DNA of 56,012 bases from CAVZLD01 sp964522605 (GTDB taxonomy: Bacteria; Planctomycetota; Planctomycetia; Pirellulales; Pirellulaceae), in assembly GCA_964522605.1 (NCBI GenBank), contig CAZFWV010000007.1, positions 1 through 56,012 of the forward strand, written 5' to 3'. Within the stretch, counting starts at the first letter, position 1. Each line of letters opens with the position of its first letter. A model generated the notes under the pieces. The model did no database searches. It was not told the origin of the DNA and worked only from the letters and a program-made list of their open reading frames with translations. Of the stretch, positions 35,550-43,397 are shown piece by piece. The translations under genes and the position numbers were made by a program.

Positions 35550-36881
35550 TTAGACCTCCAGTTTCCAGGGGCTGCGATATTCTTTCGTCACGAGTGCGTT
35601 GGCTTGTTCGTCGTCGAGGATCTGCTCGGCGGCGGCATCCCAGCGGATCTTGCGTCCGGTGCGCCAGGCGATGTTCATCAAGTGGCCCGGATTGCTGGAA
35701 TGGTGTCCCACCTCCACATCCGCCGCCGGTCGTTTGCGCGTACGGATCGATTCCAGGAACTCCTCCGCATGCGCCTGCAGGCTTTCTACGTGGACATCGT
35801 TCACGTAGGCGTTACGCACGGTGATTTCCTCGCCGGGCTTGCCCTGTTCCGGCCGGATGGTGTACCCACTGCGATCGATCAGCAATGAGGCTTCGGTTCC
35901 GAAAAAACATTTCGCGTGGGAACGCTGTTCCCGTCGGCACCCACCGCGGAAGGAGTACTGCAAGAGGAAGCCTTTCTTGGCGACCGGGCCGGCCGGATAT
36001 TCGCAAATTCCCGAAAACGTATCGGGCCACTCCGTGTTCGTCGGCTCGAAGCAGAGCATTCCGCCCATGGCGGTTGCCGACGTCGGGGCGGAAACGCCCA
36101 TGAACCAATGCACGATGTCGTAATGATGGACGCCCCAATCGAGCGGCCATCCACCACCGTAATCGAACCACCAATAGTGATAATCGTACCGGTTGGGATT
36201 GTAGGCCACTTTCGGCGATGGGCCCAGCCAACGATCCCAGTCCAGTTCCTGTGGTGGCGGGCTGTCGGGCGGCGTGCCAAATCCGGGATAGAGATAATCG
36301 AAGTCCCAGACTTTCACTTCCGAGATTTCGCCCAATCGCCCGGACTGGACTACGCGTGCTGCATCCATGTAATGCGGCCAGTTCCGCTGCTGCGTTCCGA
36401 TCTGAACGATCCGTTCATACTTTCGCGCGGCGCGAATCGCCGCGCGGCCTTCGCCAATCGACGTGCCGAGCGGTTTCTCGACGTACACATCTTTGCCTGC
36501 CTGACACGCATGAATCGTCGCCAGAACGTGCCAGTGATCGTTCGTGGCGACGATCACGGCGTCAATGTCTTTGTTGTCCAGCAGTTGGCGGTGATCTCGA
36601 TAGCGGAGAATTTTGCTGCCCCCCGCCATTTCCTGCGCCGAATTCAGTCGCGCTTCATGGACGTCGCAGACGGCGATCACTTCGGCCCCGCGACACCGGT
36701 TGTGCGCGGTCATCACCGCGCAGCCTTCGCCGCCGCAGCCGATCAGTCCCAGGCGAATCGTATCGTTTGGACCCGGCGTCCCAGCCGACTCCGCCGCCGA
36801 CGTTCGACTGCCACTCCAACCGGCCGCCATCGCTGCGGCTGTGCCCAGGAATTCACGCCTGGTCGCATGTAAGTCTGCCAT
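35550..36881 (-). CDS. Tat-exported Gfo/Idh/MocA-family oxidoreductase
   Basis: A 443-residue protein with a twin-arginine signal in TRREFLGTAAAMAAGW. The NAD-binding segment IRLGLIGCGGEG is followed by VVVIA-type strand VIVATNDHWH and a canonical EKP in DVYVEKPLGTS. The planctomycete subgroup features YLYPGFGTPPDSPPPQELDWDRWLGP and WWFDYGGGWPLDWGVHHYDIVHWFMG are present, with the catalytic Asp/His region. GGAGG sits 8 bases upstream of the ATG. It differs from the other family member in the window in keeping EKP. The likely role is oxidation of an extracytoplasmic sugar or cyclitol; the substrate is not determinable. Confidence 0.9.
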   Translation of the reverse strand: MADLHATRREFLGTAAAMAAGWSGSRTSAAESAGTPGPNDTIRLGLIGCGGEGCAVMTAHNRCRGAEVIAVCDVHEARLNSAQEMAGGSKILRYRDHRQLLDNKDIDAVIVATNDHWHVLATIHACQAGKDVYVEKPLGTSIGEGRAAIRAARKYERIVQIGTQQRNWPHYMDAARVVQSGRLGEISEVKVWDFDYLYPGFGTPPDSPPPQELDWDRWLGPSPKVAYNPNRYDYHYWWFDYGGGWPLDWGVHHYDIVHWFMGVSAPTSATAMGGMLCFEPTNTEWPDTFSGICEYPAGPVAKKGFLLQYSFRGGCRREQRSHAKCFFGTEASLLIDRSGYTIRPEQGKPGEEITVRNAYVNDVHVESLQAHAEEFLESIRTRKRPAADVEVGHHSSNPGHLMNIAWRTGRKIRWDAAAEQILDDEQANALVTKEYRSPWKLEV

Positions 36882-36965
36882 CGTGAGGTCCTCCGCAAAC
36901 CGATCACCCGATCGCGCCTTTTCCTCTCAGAACGTGTTTGGAAATACGAAAAACCGAGCTCTCGA

Positions 36966-37034
36966 GTGTGCCACTGGCTCTGCCAGTGCCGTTGCTACAT
37001 CGAAAAAAGACACTGGCATAGCCAGTGCCACCCC
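36966..37034. repeat. Dispersed repeat R2, copy 3
   Basis: Left arm GTGTGCCACTGGCTCTGCCA and right arm CACTGGCATAGCCAGTGCCA form an inverted pair with a 20-base loop. The arms match those at 21843 and 35135. Confidence 0.9.
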
Positions 37035-37148
37035 ATTTTCCAAACAGCTTCTTAACTTCGAAATGCGCTCGCAGGCAAGATTGTAACAGAGAAATGGGTG
37101 AAGGGGGCGGTGCCTGAGCGTGTCGTGGTTACGGAGCCACAAAGAGCA

Positions 37149-37272
37149 ACCGCGGATTCAAGGGATCCGGCGGATGAACGCGGATGGGCTGATGACCGAA
37201 CCACAGGATGACCGAACCCGAGATGGAGAACGAATCCGTCGAAATCCGTAACGTCCGTCCGATCCGTGGTTG
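37149..37272. repeat. Dispersed repeat R1, copy 3 (expanded)
   Basis: Begins ACCGCGGATTCAAGGGATCC and ends CGTCCGATCCGTGGTTG. It is longer than the other copies because the middle is extended with CCGAACC-type words. It lies directly downstream of the last BMC-operon gene. Confidence 0.75.
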
Positions 37273-37328
37273 CTCCTGCTTCGGATCCGCTCTTCTTGCT
37301 TCAACTCACATCCGCCGGCCGCTTGGTC

Positions 37329-38213
37329 TCATTTCTGCTTCGACAGCGCGGAGACAACCCGATCGGTAATCGCCTGGACCAGGGCTTCTCGCGGGTCGGT
37401 TCCCGAGGCACCGGCGGCGGGGCCTGGGTTGGCATGTGGCGCCATGGCGGGGGGCGCTTCGAATGCTGATCGCTCGACGCCCGCCGCCGACCAGCTGTCG
37501 CGGAAGATGTCGTTGGCGCAGATGTCGCAGTTCTTGAATTCGGGCTGGTTTCGCGGATCCGTGAAGCCCCATTGTTGCTTCAGTTGCAGCAGCTCCCGTT
37601 CCTTGTCTTCCGAAAAGTAATGGACCCGACCCAGTCCACGAGCCAGCATCAGGATTCGGCAATAGGCATCGAGGATCTCGGTCCACCAATACGCCCGCTC
37701 GACGCACTCGCCGTAGCTGACCGTGCCGTGATTGGCCAAGATGATCACATTCGTCTTGTCCACGAATGGCAGAATCGTATCCGCAAAGGCTTGGCCTCCC
37801 GGCGTTTCGTATCGCGTGATGGGGACGTCGCCCAGAAAGACTTCGACTTCGGGCAGGACGCATTGCGGGATCGGTTCCCGCGCCACGGCGAAGGCGGTGG
37901 CATGCGGCGGATGACAATGGACCACGCTCTTGACGTCCGAACGCTGCCGATAGATCTCCAGATGCAGCAGCGCTTCACTCGATCGTTTCTTGCGTCCAGC
38001 GATCTGCTTGCCCTGCATGTCGACCGTGGCAATATCTTCCGGTTTCAAGAAGCCTTTAGAATGCATGGTGGGGGTGCAGAGTACTTCGTTTTCCCCGATG
38101 CGAACGGTGATGTTGCCGTCATTGGCAGCCGCGAACCCCTTGTTGTAGATGCGGCGGCCAATTTCGCAGATGTCTTGCTTGATTTTGTGTGCATTCACCA
38201 TGGCTCTGATCAT
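37329..38213 (-). CDS. BMC-associated class II aldolase (L-fuculose/L-rhamnulose phosphate type)
   Basis: A 294-residue zinc aldolase, longer than the typical 215. The core has NDGNITVRIGENEVLCTP, the SSEALLHLEIYR segment with the catalytic Glu, zinc ligands in VVHCHPPHA and ANHGTVSYGE. A C-terminal extension carries a CDIC motif, a Pro/Ala linker, and the helix PREALVQAITDRVVSALS, which looks like an encapsulation peptide that targets the enzyme to the shell. The predicted reaction splits fuculose- or rhamnulose-1-phosphate into dihydroxyacetone phosphate and L-lactaldehyde. It is the last gene of the operon, 133 bases after the third vertex gene. An earlier-family name cannot be chosen between fuculose and rhamnulose types. 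Confidence 0.9.
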   Translation of the reverse strand: MIRAMVNAHKIKQDICEIGRRIYNKGFAAANDGNITVRIGENEVLCTPTMHSKGFLKPEDIATVDMQGKQIAGRKKRSSEALLHLEIYRQRSDVKSVVHCHPPHATAFAVAREPIPQCVLPEVEVFLGDVPITRYETPGGQAFADTILPFVDKTNVIILANHGTVSYGECVERAYWWTEILDAYCRILMLARGLGRVHYFSEDKERELLQLKQQWGFTDPRNQPEFKNCDICANDIFRDSWSAAGVERSAFEAPPAMAPHANPGPAAGASGTDPREALVQAITDRVVSALSKQK

Positions 38214-38346
38214 TCCCCGTCAGTAAAGCTACGCCTTCTTCAGGTTCCCATTGGAACACTTGGCGAAGACTCGGTTATTCTTTATTCATGGTCTCGTCGG
38301 ACGCCGACGTGAGGACATTTCCCGACGGTGATTCGGGAGGTAAACT

Positions 38347-38631
38347 CTAATCCGACAGATCCAGGTCGTCCAATAATCCCGCGTTGTAGGCATCGATCGG
38401 GACCAGGTCCGGGTAAAACGGTTGAGCTGCCTCGGCTCCCTCGCTGAGCATGATCCGGTCGCCCACTCCGGCGCCCAACTCGTCGTAGACGACGAGCGGT
38501 TCTGCCGATGGTTCCGTGTCCGATTTCAACTCTTCCAACGACAGCGGCACCGCGACTTTGAATCGCGCTCCGCGGAAATTCGGATGCCAACGATTCAACG
38601 TGACCGTGCCGATCACTTTTGCGATTCGCAT
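38347..38631 (-). CDS. BMC vertex (pentamer) protein, EutN/CcmL family
   Basis: A 94-residue BMC-P protein: MRIAKVIGTVTLNRWHPNFRGARFKVAVPL is the usual start, followed by VVYDELGAGVGDRIMLSEG, the typical conserved loop. Five copies form a pentamer that caps shell vertices. GGAGG lies 9 bases before the ATG. The C-terminus has an acidic tail LLDDLDLSD absent from the other two vertex proteins in the operon. Confidence 0.93.
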   Translation of the reverse strand: MRIAKVIGTVTLNRWHPNFRGARFKVAVPLSLEELKSDTEPSAEPLVVYDELGAGVGDRIMLSEGAEAAQPFYPDLVPIDAYNAGLLDDLDLSD

Positions 38632-38647
38632 GGGTGTTGACCTCCGC

Positions 38648-39349
38648 TTATTTCTTTCCGACGGCAGACCAGCACCGTCTCAAGTACATGCGACCCAGAT
38701 CCAGAATCTGTCCTCGGTCGAGTCGATTGGAATCCAGAATCAGCAAATTGATTTTCAGTTGTTTGCAGGCTTGATCCAGTGCCGCCGCATCGGCGGGCGC
38801 GACGGCTCGAATCCCGTTATGTCGGTTGGCTTGACAGACGAAGTGTGCCCAGGCGGGGGTGACGGCCAGGGCGAGCGTTGGTTGGCGCGAGGCGGTTTGT
38901 TGCAACTGACGAACGAGCGAATCGACTTCGCCGAACGTCTGCCACTGCAAGCCGTCGGTGGACAGCGCGGTGGCTAGATCACGCGCCCCGCCCGGATCAT
39001 TGCCGACGGCCAGCAGCCCACGAACGAACGACGATCCGCCTGCTGCGTTGCGCTGCTCGATCTGTACTTTCTTATCTCGCAACAGGTCACGCACCGACGG
39101 CGTCACGACGGCATCGCCGCGAATGATGACCTGCTGGATTCCGGCCAGTCGATCCTGGACTTCGGCCAGCGTGATCAGCCGCTCGTCCATCACAAGCGTG
39201 TTGGGCGGCAGGGAAGCCGGCTCCGCTGCCGCATCGGCTTTCGAGGGGAGATCGGCAGACGGAATGTTCGCCGGAGCGGATTGTTCCGCGATGCGACGCA
39301 CGACTTCGCGTACGATTCGGTCGACGAATTGTGCGTCCAGAGTCGTCAT
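38648..39349 (-). CDS. RpiB-like BMC cargo protein of unknown function
   Basis: A 233-residue protein. The first helix TLDAQFVDRIVREVVRRIAE is an amphipathic encapsulation-peptide-like segment, followed by a Pro/Ala/Ser linker. The middle VIIRGDAVVTPSVRDLLRDKKVQIE recalls the TPxxRDxL segments of ethanolamine-type BMC proteins. The C-terminal half resembles RpiB/LacA isomerases (CQANRHNGIRAVAPADAAALDQACKQLKINLLILD) but lacks the usual CGTG-type active-site loop. It may be an inactive scaffold or a diverged isomerase. The ATG was chosen because it lies 10 bases after the previous vertex gene; a longer frame would overlap that gene. Confidence 0.8.
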   Translation of the reverse strand: MTTLDAQFVDRIVREVVRRIAEQSAPANIPSADLPSKADAAAEPASLPPNTLVMDERLITLAEVQDRLAGIQQVIIRGDAVVTPSVRDLLRDKKVQIEQRNAAGGSSFVRGLLAVGNDPGGARDLATALSTDGLQWQTFGEVDSLVRQLQQTASRQPTLALAVTPAWAHFVCQANRHNGIRAVAPADAAALDQACKQLKINLLILDSNRLDRGQILDLGRMYLRRCWSAVGKK

Positions 39350-39359
39350 TGCGCCTTGC

Positions 39360-39626
39360 TTACTTCTTTGGATCCTCGATGCCGATGATGGTCCAGCGGA
39401 CCGGCGTGGCGTCTGCTCGCAGCAACTCGCGTGCGTTTCGGCCATCGCTCGTCATCATCACCTGTTCTCCCTTACCGGCTCCCACACCATCCACGGCAAT
39501 CTGGGGTTCGCCGTCGGGCGATTTGCCATCCGCCATCAGCGGTTGAACAACCAGCAGCTTCTGGCCCTGGATGGATGCGTGCTTCACGGTGGACACCGCA
39601 GTGCCAATCACCTGTCCCAACAACAT
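39360..39626 (-). CDS. BMC vertex (pentamer) protein, EutN/CcmL family
   Basis: An 88-residue BMC-P protein: MLLGQVIGTAVSTVKHASIQGQKLLVVQPL then QIAVDGVGAGKGEQVMMTSDG and a terminal VRWTIIGIED. It is the shortest and most canonical of the three vertex paralogs. It lies 12 bases downstream of the aldehyde dehydrogenase gene in the operon. Confidence 0.94.
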   Translation of the reverse strand: MLLGQVIGTAVSTVKHASIQGQKLLVVQPLMADGKSPDGEPQIAVDGVGAGKGEQVMMTSDGRNARELLRADATPVRWTIIGIEDPKK

Positions 39627-39638
39627 AGTGTGAACTCG

Positions 39639-41081
39639 CTACGCTTTTCCCAGGATGCACAGATCGTCGATCATGGAGCAGCGTCGTTCGCGTGTGAACG
39701 TCAGCGGAGTCGTGACGCCTTCTCCGGTCGGCGTCGCGATCGAGAAGGACAGGTATCCTTCGCCGCCGAGGCCGAGCGAGGCGAAACTCGGACCGTTCTT
39801 CACGAACAGAGTAGTGTCCATGATGCGGCCCATGCGCGTCATGTTTTGCACGTTGCGGGAGTGAATGATTGCCGTATGGCGAAAACCGTGTTCGTAGTAT
39901 TGAGCCTTATCGATTGCTTCCTCGACATTGCGGCAACGGACGAAGGGAACGAACGGCATCATCTGTTCCACGGGAACGAACGGATTCGACTCGTCCGTCT
40001 CGCCGAACAGCAGTTCGGTTTCCGGAGGAACCTGACGCCCCGCAGCTTCGGCCAGTACGCAGGCGTCCTTCCCCAGATACTCTTTGCACGGTACGTCGTG
40101 CCGTTTCTCGCCTTCGCCGACTTGAGTAATCGCGGCAGCCGTCAATCGATCGATTTCTGGTGCGGTCAGGCGAATCGCACCGGCCCGTTCCATCGCCTTC
40201 ATCAACTCATCAAAGACCGACGCCACGACGAAGACTTCTTTTTCCGCGATGCAGAGCAGGTTGTTGTCGTAGGCCGCTCCAGCGATGATCGACCGGGCGG
40301 CACGATCCAAGTCGGCCGTTTCGTCGACGACGACGGGAGGATTCCCCGGTCCGGCGACCACCGCGCGTTTGCCGGAATTCAGCGCGGCGCGGGCGACGGC
40401 CGGTCCGCCCGTGACGCAGATCATGGCGATGTCGCGGTGGCGGAAGATGTCGTTGGCGGAATCCAAAGTGGGTTCGGCGATCACACAGATCAGATTGTCG
40501 ATCCCGATGTCTCGCGCGATCGCTTCGTTAAATCGCCGCACGCCTTCGGCGGCCACCAGTTTGCCGCTTGGGTGCGGGTTGACGACGACCGTGTTGCCGG
40601 CGGCGATCATGTTGATCGCATTTCCGGTAATCGTGGGCAGCGAATGGGTGACGGGGGTGATGGCACCGATCACGCCGAACGGAGCATGCTCGATCACGGC
40701 CAAGCCGTGGTCGCCGCTGAAGATCTCACTTCGCAGGAACTCCACGCCCGGTGTGCGTTCTCCAAGCGTTCGCAGCTTGTCGATCTTGTGCTCCAGCCGG
40801 CCAATCTGCGTCTCTTCCATCTCCATCCGACCCAGCTCTTCGCATTGGTCGATGGAGATTCGGCGAATGTGGTCGATGATCCGGCGCCGGTCTTCCCGGG
40901 TCCGTTCGGAAAGTTGTTCGAAGGCCGCCCGGGCGGCAGCAACGGCCTCCTGGACGCAGTGAAACACGCCGTGGTGGCCGGAGGACGACGGGCGGGCGGC
41001 CGGAGCAGCGGGCGCATTGCGGCTGACTTCGGCCAGAACTTGAGTGACGACGCTGCGAATGAGATCTTCGTTGAGTTGCAT
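39639..41081 (-). CDS. CoA-acylating aldehyde dehydrogenase, BMC-targeted (PduP/EutE-like)
   Basis: A 480-residue acylating aldehyde dehydrogenase that would convert L-lactaldehyde (or propionaldehyde) to the acyl-CoA with NAD. The N-terminal helix MQLNEDLIRSVVTQVLAEV followed by a Pro/Ala linker is a classic encapsulation peptide. The core shows VAAARAAFEQL, PFGVIGAITPVTHSLPTITGNAINMIAAGNTVVVNPHP, ICVTGGPAVARAAL and the catalytic Cys in NNLLCIAEKE. The ATG after the vertex gene stop was chosen since an upstream start would overlap it. In the PVM microcompartment this is the core encapsulated enzyme. Confidence 0.94.
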   Translation of the reverse strand: MQLNEDLIRSVVTQVLAEVSRNAPAAPAARPSSSGHHGVFHCVQEAVAAARAAFEQLSERTREDRRRIIDHIRRISIDQCEELGRMEMEETQIGRLEHKIDKLRTLGERTPGVEFLRSEIFSGDHGLAVIEHAPFGVIGAITPVTHSLPTITGNAINMIAAGNTVVVNPHPSGKLVAAEGVRRFNEAIARDIGIDNLICVIAEPTLDSANDIFRHRDIAMICVTGGPAVARAALNSGKRAVVAGPGNPPVVVDETADLDRAARSIIAGAAYDNNLLCIAEKEVFVVASVFDELMKAMERAGAIRLTAPEIDRLTAAAITQVGEGEKRHDVPCKEYLGKDACVLAEAAGRQVPPETELLFGETDESNPFVPVEQMMPFVPFVRCRNVEEAIDKAQYYEHGFRHTAIIHSRNVQNMTRMGRIMDTTLFVKNGPSFASLGLGGEGYLSFSIATPTGEGVTTPLTFTRERRCSMIDDLCILGKA

Positions 41082-41095
41082 GGCGGATTGCTTTT

Positions 41096-41410
41096 CTAGT
41101 CTTCTTGGCGGGAAAAGACGCACTCGTGGTCGATATGCACCTGATCGACAATTCCGATGATGACCGTGTCGATCGGCATGTTCTTCGTTTCGGGCGTCAT
41201 GCGAGCACTCGACCCTTGCGTGATCAGTACAAACTCGCCCTCGCCCGCTCCCAGCGTGTCGACGGCAACGAAGGTTCGTCCGGTTGTCGTCAGACTCTTC
41301 CGCTCCTTCGGTTCCAGACGGTACGGTTCCACGACCAGCAGCTTGAAGCCCACCATCGTGGAAACCTTTTGTGTGGCGACGAGTGATCCAGTGACCTTGG
41401 CGACGAACAT
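41096..41410 (-). CDS. BMC vertex (pentamer) protein, EutN/CcmL family
   Basis: A 104-residue BMC-P protein: MFVAKVTGSLVATQKVSTMVGFKLLVVEPY, then FVAVDTLGAGEGEFVLITQGSSAR and a final VIIGIVDQVHID. Compared with the other two vertex proteins it has an extra basic turn EPKERKSLTTTGRT and a longer C-terminus. It starts 3 bases after the acetate kinase stop. Confidence 0.93.
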   Translation of the reverse strand: MFVAKVTGSLVATQKVSTMVGFKLLVVEPYRLEPKERKSLTTTGRTFVAVDTLGAGEGEFVLITQGSSARMTPETKNMPIDTVIIGIVDQVHIDHECVFSRQED

Positions 41411-41413
41411 GGG

Positions 41414-42598
41414 TTACCCTCTCAAGAGTTCCTGGGTCTGACGTGCGACGACCAGTTCTTCGTTCGTCGGGACAACCCAGATCTGGACCCGACTCGATTC
41501 GGCGTGCACCGTTGCCTCGCCCTGGGCAGTCCGATTCCGGTCCGGATCCAACTCGATGCCCAGATCGGTCAGGTTCTCGCAGACCGCCTGGCGGATCTCG
41601 ACGCCGTTTTCACCGATCCCGCCGGTGAAGACGATCGCGTCGGTTCCCCCCAGTTCGACCAGCAACTGACCGAGGTATCGCCGGATGTCGCTGACGTAAA
41701 CGTCGAGTGCCAGCCGCGCGTCGGCGTGACCTTCCGAGGCCGCCAGCTGCAGGTCGCGAATGTCACCGCTCAACCCGCTAATGCCCAGCAGGCCGCCGCG
41801 ACAGCCGATTTCGTCGAGTACGGCATCGAGCGTCATGCCGGTCTGCTGCATAATCAGCGGCAAGGCGTACGGATCGAAGTCACCCACGCGGTTGTTTTGC
41901 GGCAGGCCGGACTGCGGGCTCATTCCCATCGACGTCGCGATGCTCTCCCCATTACGGATTGCACAGAGGCTGCTGGAGCCACCGAGGTGACAGGAGATCA
42001 ATCGCAGATCGTCTCGGCCGGTCAACTGGGCCATCCGTCCGGCGATGTAGCGATGACTGGCACCGTGAAAGCCGAAACGACGGATGTGCATCTGATCCGA
42101 CCAGGCTTTGGGAATTGCGTAGTAGCGCAATCGATCGGGAACGGTTTGGTGAAAGCCGGTTTCGAAGGCCGCCACCAAAGGGATCTCCGGCAATCGCTGC
42201 CCCAACAACCGCATGGCGGCAATGTACGGTGGATTGTGCGCCGGCGCGACCTGGTTCATCTGTTCCATGTCCGCCAGCACGTCCTCCGTCACGCGTTGCA
42301 CGCCCGTTTGTCGCCCGCCGTGAACTGCCTTGAAGCCGATCGCGGCGACCTCCGCGGCGTCGCGCAGACAGCCTTGTTGCGGATCGGTCAACTGGGCGAG
42401 ACACTGACGGACCGCGACCGCGTGATCCGGGACCGCTGCCATCTGTTCTCGTCGCTCGCCACCGATCTCGACGAAACAAGGGCTTTGGGCCGCGCCGATC
42501 CGTTCGACTCCACCGCGTGCCAACTGCCGTTCGTCGCTCATGTCGAACAGACGGTATTTGAAACTGGTGGAACCGAGATTTGCCACGAGGATCTTCAT
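41414..42598 (-). CDS. ackA: Acetate-kinase-family acyl kinase of the BMC operon
   Basis: A 394-residue ASKHA-fold kinase. The N-terminal NLGSTSFKYRLF, RFGFHGASHRYI (active-site His), SCHLGGSSSLCAI, VFTGGIGENG and VPTNEELVVA are acetate-kinase signatures. Two positions differ from characterised acetate kinases: the R91-equivalent is Lys90 (FKAVHGG instead of HRVVHGG), and the D148-equivalent is Glu146 (FETGFHQT instead of FDTAFHQT). Its role in the operon is to make ATP from the acyl-phosphate that PduL releases, so lactoyl-phosphate is the likely substrate. No encapsulation helix is evident, so it probably works outside the shell. It could equally be a propionate kinase. Confidence 0.9.
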   Translation of the reverse strand: MKILVANLGSTSFKYRLFDMSDERQLARGGVERIGAAQSPCFVEIGGERREQMAAVPDHAVAVRQCLAQLTDPQQGCLRDAAEVAAIGFKAVHGGRQTGVQRVTEDVLADMEQMNQVAPAHNPPYIAAMRLLGQRLPEIPLVAAFETGFHQTVPDRLRYYAIPKAWSDQMHIRRFGFHGASHRYIAGRMAQLTGRDDLRLISCHLGGSSSLCAIRNGESIATSMGMSPQSGLPQNNRVGDFDPYALPLIMQQTGMTLDAVLDEIGCRGGLLGISGLSGDIRDLQLAASEGHADARLALDVYVSDIRRYLGQLLVELGGTDAIVFTGGIGENGVEIRQAVCENLTDLGIELDPDRNRTAQGEATVHAESSRVQIWVVPTNEELVVARQTQELLRG

Positions 42599-42685
42599 GA
42601 TCGTAACGTCCTGTGTCCGAGTGCGCTCCCTAAGGCGACACGCCCGACCCAAGGTCGGCGTGCTGCAGTGCTCACGATCCGTGGA

Positions 42686-42955
42686 TCAGGACAGGTAAGC
42701 GTCCAGTAATCCTTCCGCCGGGCGCGGAATCACATGGCTGCCCATCAGTTCGCCGACCTGGGATGCGGCTTGCGCGCCCGCTTCCACCGCAGCTCGAACG
42801 CTGCCCACGTCACCACTGACGACGGTCGTGACCAGACCGCCACCGATCGAGACTCGTTTCATGATTCGGACGTTGGCCGCCTTGGCCATGGCGTCTGTCG
42901 CTTCGACCAGGCCAACGAGGCCACGCGTTTCTACTAAGCCGATTGCATTCTGCAT
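42686..42955 (-). CDS. BMC shell hexamer protein (BMC-H)
   Basis: An 89-residue single-domain BMC protein: MQNAIGLVETRGLVGLVEATDAMAKAANV, then the pore segment SIGGGLVTTVVSGDVGSVRAAVEAG, then VIPRP. Six copies form a hexagonal shell tile with a central pore lined by the IGGG loop. AAGGA lies 9 bases upstream of the chosen ATG. It differs from the other BMC-H mainly in the pore loop and the shorter C-terminus. Confidence 0.95.
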   Translation of the reverse strand: MQNAIGLVETRGLVGLVEATDAMAKAANVRIMKRVSIGGGLVTTVVSGDVGSVRAAVEAGAQAASQVGELMGSHVIPRPAEGLLDAYLS

Positions 42956-43016
42956 TGGTAAAATTCCTTCAGGTGTGAACATCAGATGTTGTCCGAGCGG
43001 AACGTCACGGACAGGT

Positions 43017-43316
43017 TTACTTGGCGGCAGCTTTGGCGGGTGGGGGCAGCACGATGTGCAGATCTTCGTGCGGGCGCGGAATCACCTGCACGCTGACAAC
43101 TTCACCCAGCCGGCCGGCCGCGGTCGCTCCGGCATCCGTCGCTGCCTTGACGGCAGCCACATCACCGGTCACAAACGCCGTGACCATCCCGCTTCCCACT
43201 TTGTCCCAACCCAGGAAATTGACGTTCGCCGCTTTCATCATTGCGTCACTGGCTTCGATCAGGGCAACAAAGCCCTTGGTTTCGATCATTCCCAGCGCTT
43301 CCATCGTTTTGGCCAT
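43017..43316 (-). CDS. BMC shell hexamer protein (BMC-H)
   Basis: A 99-residue single-domain BMC protein: MAKTMEALGMIETKGFVALIEASDAMMKAANV, pore segment KVGSGMVTAFVTGDVAAVKAATDAG and VIPRPHEDL. The C-terminus continues into a Pro/Ala/Lys tail LPPPAKAAAK. The VGSG pore differs from the IGGG pore of the partner hexamer. An upstream in-frame start would add residues before the canonical MAKTMEALG start and is not favoured. Confidence 0.95.
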   Translation of the reverse strand: MAKTMEALGMIETKGFVALIEASDAMMKAANVNFLGWDKVGSGMVTAFVTGDVAAVKAATDAGATAAGRLGEVVSVQVIPRPHEDLHIVLPPPAKAAAK

Positions 43317-43397
43317 AGTTAGGCTTCTCCCAGCAGGTTCATGACGATCGGAAGACATGCTTCCGATGACAACAACGTTGACAATCCTCGATCCGTT

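Larger units (their letters stand above)
36882..37328. other. Spacer with repeats R2 and R1
   Basis: A 447-base gap that separates the oxidoreductase from the end of the microcompartment operon. It carries an R2 pair (36966-37034) and an R1 copy (37149-37272), and no gene. Confidence 0.6.

Noticed and set aside
38958..41099. Long plus-strand open frame opposite the BMC genes
   Set aside because: It runs antisense to four well-supported genes, has no ribosome binding site or recognisable domain, and its openness is explained by GC-rich codon bias.
41504..42709. Plus-strand frame opposite the acyl kinase
   Set aside because: It is a shadow of the kinase gene, with no start signal or domain.
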